From Paracoccaceae bacterium (GTDB lineage: Bacteria; Pseudomonadota; Alphaproteobacteria; Rhodobacterales; Rhodobacteraceae), in NCBI GenBank assembly GCA_009920815.1, contig RFZH01000076.1, forward strand, positions 1 to 9,360: a DNA stretch of 9,360 nt, read 5' to 3'. The position numbers and the translations under genes were made by a program. The notes under the pieces were generated by a model. It was not told the origin of the DNA and ran no database searches. It saw only the letters and a list, made by a program, of their open reading frames with translations. Each line of letters begins with the position of its first letter. Within the stretch, counting starts at the first letter, position 1. Shown piece by piece: positions 5,963 through 9,360 of the stretch.

Positions 5963-7441
5963 TTAGAGGAACGCGGTTTCGTTAAAACTGCGCAATTTTC
6001 GGCTTTGCAAGCGCTCAATCGGCATTTTGCTAAGGATTTCCATCGACCGAATTCCGATCATCAAGTGACGTGAGACCTGAGTTTTATAGAAATCGGACGC
6101 CATTCCAGGCAGCTTTAATTCGCCATGCAACGGTTTGTCACTGACGCATAGCAATGTGCCATAGGGAACGCGGAACCTGTATCCGTTGGCCGCGATGGTC
6201 GCGCTTTCCATATCCAACGCGATTGCACGCGATTGCGATAGCCGTTGAACCGGTCCCGAATTATCACGCAATTCCCAGTTTCGGTTATCGACAGTGGCAA
6301 CCGTGCCCGTGCGCATGATGCGCTTTAACTCAAACCCAGAGAGCTGGGTCACATCTGCAACTGCTGTTTCCAATGCGATCTGAATTTCGGCCAAGGCCGG
6401 CACCGGCACCCATGCGGGCAGATCGTCGTCCAAAACCTTATCTTCTCGCAAATAGGCGTGTGCCAAGGCGAAATCGCCCAAACGTTGGCTATTGCGTAAA
6501 CCGGCGCAATGCCCAACCATCAACCACGCATGTGGGCGCAAAACCGCAATGTGATCCGTCGCGGTTTTGGCATTCGATGGCCCCACACCGATGTTGACCA
6601 AGGTGATCCCATTCCCATCCGCCCGCTTTAGGTGATAGGTCGGCATTTGCGGCATTTTGCTAGGTTCATCTAACACGCCATCCGAAGTGGTAATTTCGGC
6701 GTTTCCCGTGCTGACAAAGCTAATGTATCCGCTGTCCGGATCTGCCAACATCTTGCGCGCGTAATCTTCGAATTCTGAGACGTAGAATTGATAGTTGGTG
6801 AACAACACGAAGTTCTGGAAATGTTTAGGATCGGTTGCTGTATAATGTGTCAAACGCGCCAAGGAATAATCAACACGCTGTGCTGTAAAAACACCCAAAG
6901 GTTGGGTGCCATCCGCCGCAGGTTTTGCGATGCCATTGACGATGTCATCATTTGTTGTCGCTAAATCAGGAACGTCAAAAACATCGCGCAACGTAAAATC
7001 AGATGCACCGTCATGAGGAATGGTCACAGCGCCCTCTCCGATCATTGCGAAATGAAGCGGGATCGGTGTGTCAGAATATTGGATAACAATTGGCACTTGA
7101 TGGTTTTGGAGTAACAGTGAAATCTGTTGCTTTAGGTAGTTTCCGAACAATTCGGGATGGGTCACGGTAATGGCATAGATACCAGGTTCGGGCACATGGC
7201 CAAAGCTCAGTCGGCTATCGACCACAGCAAACGACGATGTCTGAATTCGAATTTCGGGGTAAAACGCCCGATACCGCACGTCGGTTGGCCCGTTCGCCAT
7301 GACATCGGCGAAACGATCACGCAGATATTTTGTGGCATGTGCATAGAGCTCGACAAGGTACTGTTGTGCCTGCGCCGCGTCGTGAAATGACTTAGAGGGC
7401 AGCGTGCTGGGCGTCTCAACTGAAAGGTTGTTATGTATCAT
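5963..7441 (-). CDS. amn: AMP nucleosidase
   Basis: Hydrolyses AMP to adenine and ribose 5-phosphate, adjusting adenylate levels in the cytoplasm. The 492 residues fit the E. coli enzyme (484). An N-terminal domain specific to AMP nucleosidases (SFHDAAQAQQYLVELYAHAT, RYRAFYPEIRI, RVDYSLARLTHYT) precedes a nucleoside-phosphorylase-like catalytic domain. That domain starts near residue 280 with VNIGVGPSNAKT, followed by PHAWLMVGHCAGLR and RLGDFALAHAYLRED, and has ALDMESATIAANG with Met411/Glu412, the Met-Glu pair that contacts ribose in this family. A late block is LLCVSDKPLHGELKLPG. The start at 7441 has an SD-like AAGGAA 4 bases upstream. The gene is divergent from the VOC gene across a 120-base intergenic region and upstream of hup on the same strand. 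Confidence 0.95.
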   Translation of the reverse strand: MIHNNLSVETPSTLPSKSFHDAAQAQQYLVELYAHATKYLRDRFADVMANGPTDVRYRAFYPEIRIQTSSFAVVDSRLSFGHVPEPGIYAITVTHPELFGNYLKQQISLLLQNHQVPIVIQYSDTPIPLHFAMIGEGAVTIPHDGASDFTLRDVFDVPDLATTNDDIVNGIAKPAADGTQPLGVFTAQRVDYSLARLTHYTATDPKHFQNFVLFTNYQFYVSEFEDYARKMLADPDSGYISFVSTGNAEITTSDGVLDEPSKMPQMPTYHLKRADGNGITLVNIGVGPSNAKTATDHIAVLRPHAWLMVGHCAGLRNSQRLGDFALAHAYLREDKVLDDDLPAWVPVPALAEIQIALETAVADVTQLSGFELKRIMRTGTVATVDNRNWELRDNSGPVQRLSQSRAIALDMESATIAANGYRFRVPYGTLLCVSDKPLHGELKLPGMASDFYKTQVSRHLMIGIRSMEILSKMPIERLQSRKLRSFNETAFL

Positions 7442-7459
7442 CTTATTCCTTTTTTATCT

Positions 7460-7486
7460 TTGACCTATCAACCAACGCTATATAGC
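7460..7486 (+). promoter_or_regulatory. Candidate promoter/operator between the divergent amn and VOC genes
   Basis: TTGACC at 7460-7465 is five of six bases like the -35 consensus, and TAGCAT about 17 bases on could serve as a weak -10 for the + strand genes. The perfect 10-base palindrome GCTATATAGC at 7477-7486 overlaps the putative -10 and could be an operator half-way between the two divergent genes. It is equally possible that the TATATA core acts as a -10 for amn on the - strand. All of this is motif matching only. Confidence 0.3.
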
Positions 7487-7548
7487 ATTGATCATAGGTG
7501 TGGTTGTTTTTTTAATCGGGCATTGTGTCAGTCAAATGTCATTCAATC

Positions 7549-7554
7549 AAGGGA
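7549..7554 (+). promoter_or_regulatory. Ribosome binding site selecting the GTG start at 7562
   Basis: AAGGGA lies 7 bases before GTG 7562. The frame is open from ATG 7433, but that start would overlap the beginning of amn and would translate a region with no family resemblance. The ATG at 7560 is out of frame. The GTG start is therefore preferred. Confidence 0.65.
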
Positions 7555-7561
7555 TATTCAT

Positions 7562-7990
7562 GTGGATGACAGCAATTTGGAAATAATATCTGCAGATGCC
7601 TTTGGGTCATCTTTGCGGGGCTTTGGGATAAATCTTCTGGTATCAGATGTACGAAAAACTGTCGATTTTTTGAACGTCGTGTTCGGTATCCGTTCGACCC
7701 GCGTATCGGATGACTTTGCCATTGTGATTTATGGTGATCAGGTTTTCATGCTGCATTCCGATGCCGCCTATGCATCAAATCCGATCCATGCATTGATCCC
7801 CGAAACGCCACCACGCGGGGGCGGCATAACGATTCACCTTTATGACAGCGACCCTGACACAGCCTGTGCCAACTGTCCAAATGTCGATGCGGTCATCATG
7901 GCCGCGCCCAAAGACAAACCCCACGGACTACGTGAAGCATTCATCGCCGATCACGATGGGTACGTCTGGGCTCCGTCGCGCCGGCTTTGA
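7562..7990 (+). CDS. VOC (glyoxalase/bleomycin-resistance) superfamily protein
   Basis: A protein of 142 residues from the GTG start, the usual size of a one-domain VOC protein. The first beta-alpha unit is GFGINLLVSDVRKTVDFLNVVFGI, followed by DDFAIVIYGDQVFMLHSD; the second unit starts at GGGITIHLYDSDPDTAC and ends with the typical LREAFIADHDGYVWAPS segment. Members of the superfamily bind metals and catalyse isomerisation, ring-cleavage or lyase chemistry, or merely bind ligands. The usual metal-ligand positions are only partly met (the first strand carries Asn rather than His or Gln; a Glu is present in the REAFIADHDG block), so the reaction cannot be named. The stop overlaps the TTG start of the class II aldolase gene, which suggests coupled translation and a shared pathway. 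Confidence 0.8.
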   Translation: MDDSNLEIISADAFGSSLRGFGINLLVSDVRKTVDFLNVVFGIRSTRVSDDFAIVIYGDQVFMLHSDAAYASNPIHALIPETPPRGGGITIHLYDSDPDTACANCPNVDAVIMAAPKDKPHGLREAFIADHDGYVWAPSRRL

Positions 7991-8784
7991 ACGCAAAGAA
8001 TTCATTTGATCAAATCATCAACCTATGGCAGCGTCTTTTCATGAAACACGCAAACATAGACAATTGGCAAGAACGCGTCGATTTGGCCGCCGCCTTTCGG
8101 TGGACGGAACGGTTGAATATGCACGAAGGGGTGGCGAACCATTTTTCATTGGCGATCAATGATGATGGCACCCGGTTTTTGATGAACCCGAACCAAAGCT
8201 ATTTTGGGCGAATTAAGGCGTCTGATTTGATTGTCGTTGACGCAAACGACCCAGAAACACTGCGGGGCCCAAATGCGCCTGATCCCACGGCATGGGGTCT
8301 GCACGGCGCGGTGCATCGTCATTGCCCGCATGCGCGCTGCGCTATGCACGTCCATTCAATCTTTGCAACGGTTTTAGCATCGCTTGCCGATAGCCGATTG
8401 CCGCCGATCGACCAAAACTGTGCAACATTTTTCAACCGCTATGTCATTGACGATCACTATGGCGGTCTTGCGTTTGAAGAAGAAGGCGAACGATGCTCTT
8501 CCTTATTGGCAGATCCAAAAAAACGCGTCTTGATCATGGGCAATCATGGCGTTTTGATCGTGGGTGAAACGGTCGCAGAAACCTTTAATAGGCTCTATTA
8601 TTTTGAACGTGCGGCCGAAACCTATATCCGCGCATTACAAACAGGCCAACCCTTGCGCGTGTTGCCCGATGATATCGCCGAAAAAACGGCGCAAGAGCTT
8701 GAGGCATATCCAGAGCAAGACGAACGACATCTTTCGGAAATCAAATCTGTGCTGGATGCCGAAGGGTCCGATTACGCGACCTAG
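7987..8784 (+). CDS. Class II aldolase/adducin-family protein
   Basis: A 265-residue protein from TTG 7987, which overlaps the VOC stop codon; ATG 8041 (residue 19) is an alternative start. Neither has a clear SD, so the start is uncertain. The family fold is readable: LAAAFRWTERLNMHEGVANHFS (N-terminal helix and the glycine/Asn-His-Phe-Ser loop), ARCAMHVHS with His121/His123 and MGNHGVLIVG with His187, giving the three histidines that hold a divalent metal in L-fuculose- and L-ribulose-phosphate enzymes. The catalytic Glu of FucA (Glu73 there) falls where this protein has YFGRIKASDL, so it has no obvious equivalent. This is the adducin-like branch, where substrates are mostly unknown. It lies 72 bases before deoC on the same strand, so a role in a sugar or aldehyde pathway is plausible. 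Confidence 0.85.
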   Translation: MNAKNSFDQIINLWQRLFMKHANIDNWQERVDLAAAFRWTERLNMHEGVANHFSLAINDDGTRFLMNPNQSYFGRIKASDLIVVDANDPETLRGPNAPDPTAWGLHGAVHRHCPHARCAMHVHSIFATVLASLADSRLPPIDQNCATFFNRYVIDDHYGGLAFEEEGERCSSLLADPKKRVLIMGNHGVLIVGETVAETFNRLYYFERAAETYIRALQTGQPLRVLPDDIAEKTAQELEAYPEQDERHLSEIKSVLDAEGSDYAT

Positions 8785-8856
8785 GCGACGGGGCGGGCCT
8801 TGCTATCACCCAAAGCACATGGCACGGTGCATCAAAATAGTCTGACAGTGGACGAC

Positions 8857-9360
8857 ATGACACATCATTTACACAACGACTTGCCCCGTAACCCAGGGAT
8901 GGATTTAGACCTGTCTTGGGTAAAATCGGCACAGGCAAACCAATCCGCAATTGAACGTCGCGCGGCGACATTGGGCACGCGGCGATCCGTGAAAAAAGAA
9001 TATCAGGCCGCATGGCTGTTGCGGGCGATCCAATGTATCGACCTGACGACGCTGTCGGGGGATGACACCGCCGATCGCGTCCGCAGGCTCTGTTCCAAAG
9101 CGCGCCAACCCGTGCGGCGCGATTTATTGGATGCGATGGGCGTATCAAACGTGACCGTCGGTGCGGTTTGTGTTTATCACGACATGATTGAAACGGCGGT
9201 TGATGCGCTGCGCGGTACCGATATTCCTGTGGCCGCAGTGTCTACGGGGTTTCCCGCGGGTCTATCGCCCCTGCCCCTGCGCATTGCCGAGATTGAAGCA
9301 TCCGTCGCAGCCGGAGCACGTGAAATTGACATCGTCATTTCGCGCCGCCATGTCTTGGAT
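8857..9360 (+). CDS. deoC: Deoxyribose-phosphate aldolase, N-terminal part (cut by the window end)
   Basis: The frame is open from ATG 8857 to the last base (168 codons) and the 3' end is outside the window. It matches the longer DERA subfamily, which includes the human enzyme (318 residues): CIDLTTLSGDDTADRVRRLC against human CIDLTTLSSDDT, then VRRDLLDAMG, VGAVCVYHD, IPVAAVSTGFPAGLSPLPLR and AGAREIDIVISRRHVL. The EID block contains the Asp equivalent to E. coli Asp102; the Schiff-base lysine lies beyond the window. The enzyme splits 2-deoxyribose 5-phosphate into acetaldehyde and glyceraldehyde 3-phosphate in deoxynucleoside catabolism. GTG 8848 and ATG 8899 are alternative in-frame starts; no strong SD decides between them. 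The 72 bases between it and the class II aldolase gene show no terminator, so it is probably cotranscribed. Confidence 0.92.
   Translation, partial: MTHHLHNDLPRNPGMDLDLSWVKSAQANQSAIERRAATLGTRRSVKKEYQAAWLLRAIQCIDLTTLSGDDTADRVRRLCSKARQPVRRDLLDAMGVSNVTVGAVCVYHDMIETAVDALRGTDIPVAAVSTGFPAGLSPLPLRIAEIEASVAAGAREIDIVISRRHVLD

Noticed and set aside
7433..7561. N-terminal extension of the VOC protein from ATG 7433
   Set aside because: The segment overlaps the start of amn, is low in coding character and has no VOC resemblance; GTG 7562 has an RBS at proper spacing.
8741..9148. - strand open frame overlapping the start of deoC
   Set aside because: The + strand frame gives an unmistakable DeoC; the - strand frame is its shadow.

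Overview
The window looks like chromosomal DNA of an alphaproteobacterium, most probably a marine member of the Rhodobacterales (roseobacter type). The thiamine transporter, the HU protein, the AMP nucleosidase and the long DeoC all have an alphaproteobacterial look. Assignments rest on motifs and remembered family sequences; no database search was run.

Left part (1-2910, + strand): a thiBPQ thiamine/TPP ABC importer operon. The window begins inside thiB (periplasmic binding protein). thiP (permease) starts in an ATGA overlap with the thiB stop, and thiQ (ATPase) most likely starts at a GTG inside the end of thiP. The promoter and any TPP riboswitch would lie left of the window.

Middle (2953-4586, + strand): a small TPR protein resembling the LcrH/SycD class of type III secretion chaperones, coupled by another ATGA overlap to an unrecognised 369-residue, cysteine-free, Pro/Gln/Thr/Ala-rich protein with a helical C-terminal region. 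No other secretion gene is present. This chaperone-plus-partner pair behind a thiamine transporter is the most unusual part of the window. The pair ends tail to tail, with a 3-base overlap, against an EamA/DMT-family transporter on the - strand (4583-5446).

Right-middle (5494-7441, - strand): an HU-type nucleoid protein with its own hairpin-plus-T-tract terminator, preceded by amn (AMP nucleosidase), which releases adenine and ribose 5-phosphate from AMP.

Right end (7562-9360, + strand), divergent from amn: a small VOC/glyoxalase-fold protein, a class II aldolase/adducin-family protein overlapping it by a few bases, and the first 168 codons of deoC (deoxyribose-phosphate aldolase), which runs off the window. 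amn and deoC both belong to nucleotide and pentose-phosphate salvage; the VOC and aldolase genes may be accessory carbon-metabolism enzymes. No RNA genes, insertion sequences, CRISPR arrays or long repeats were seen.
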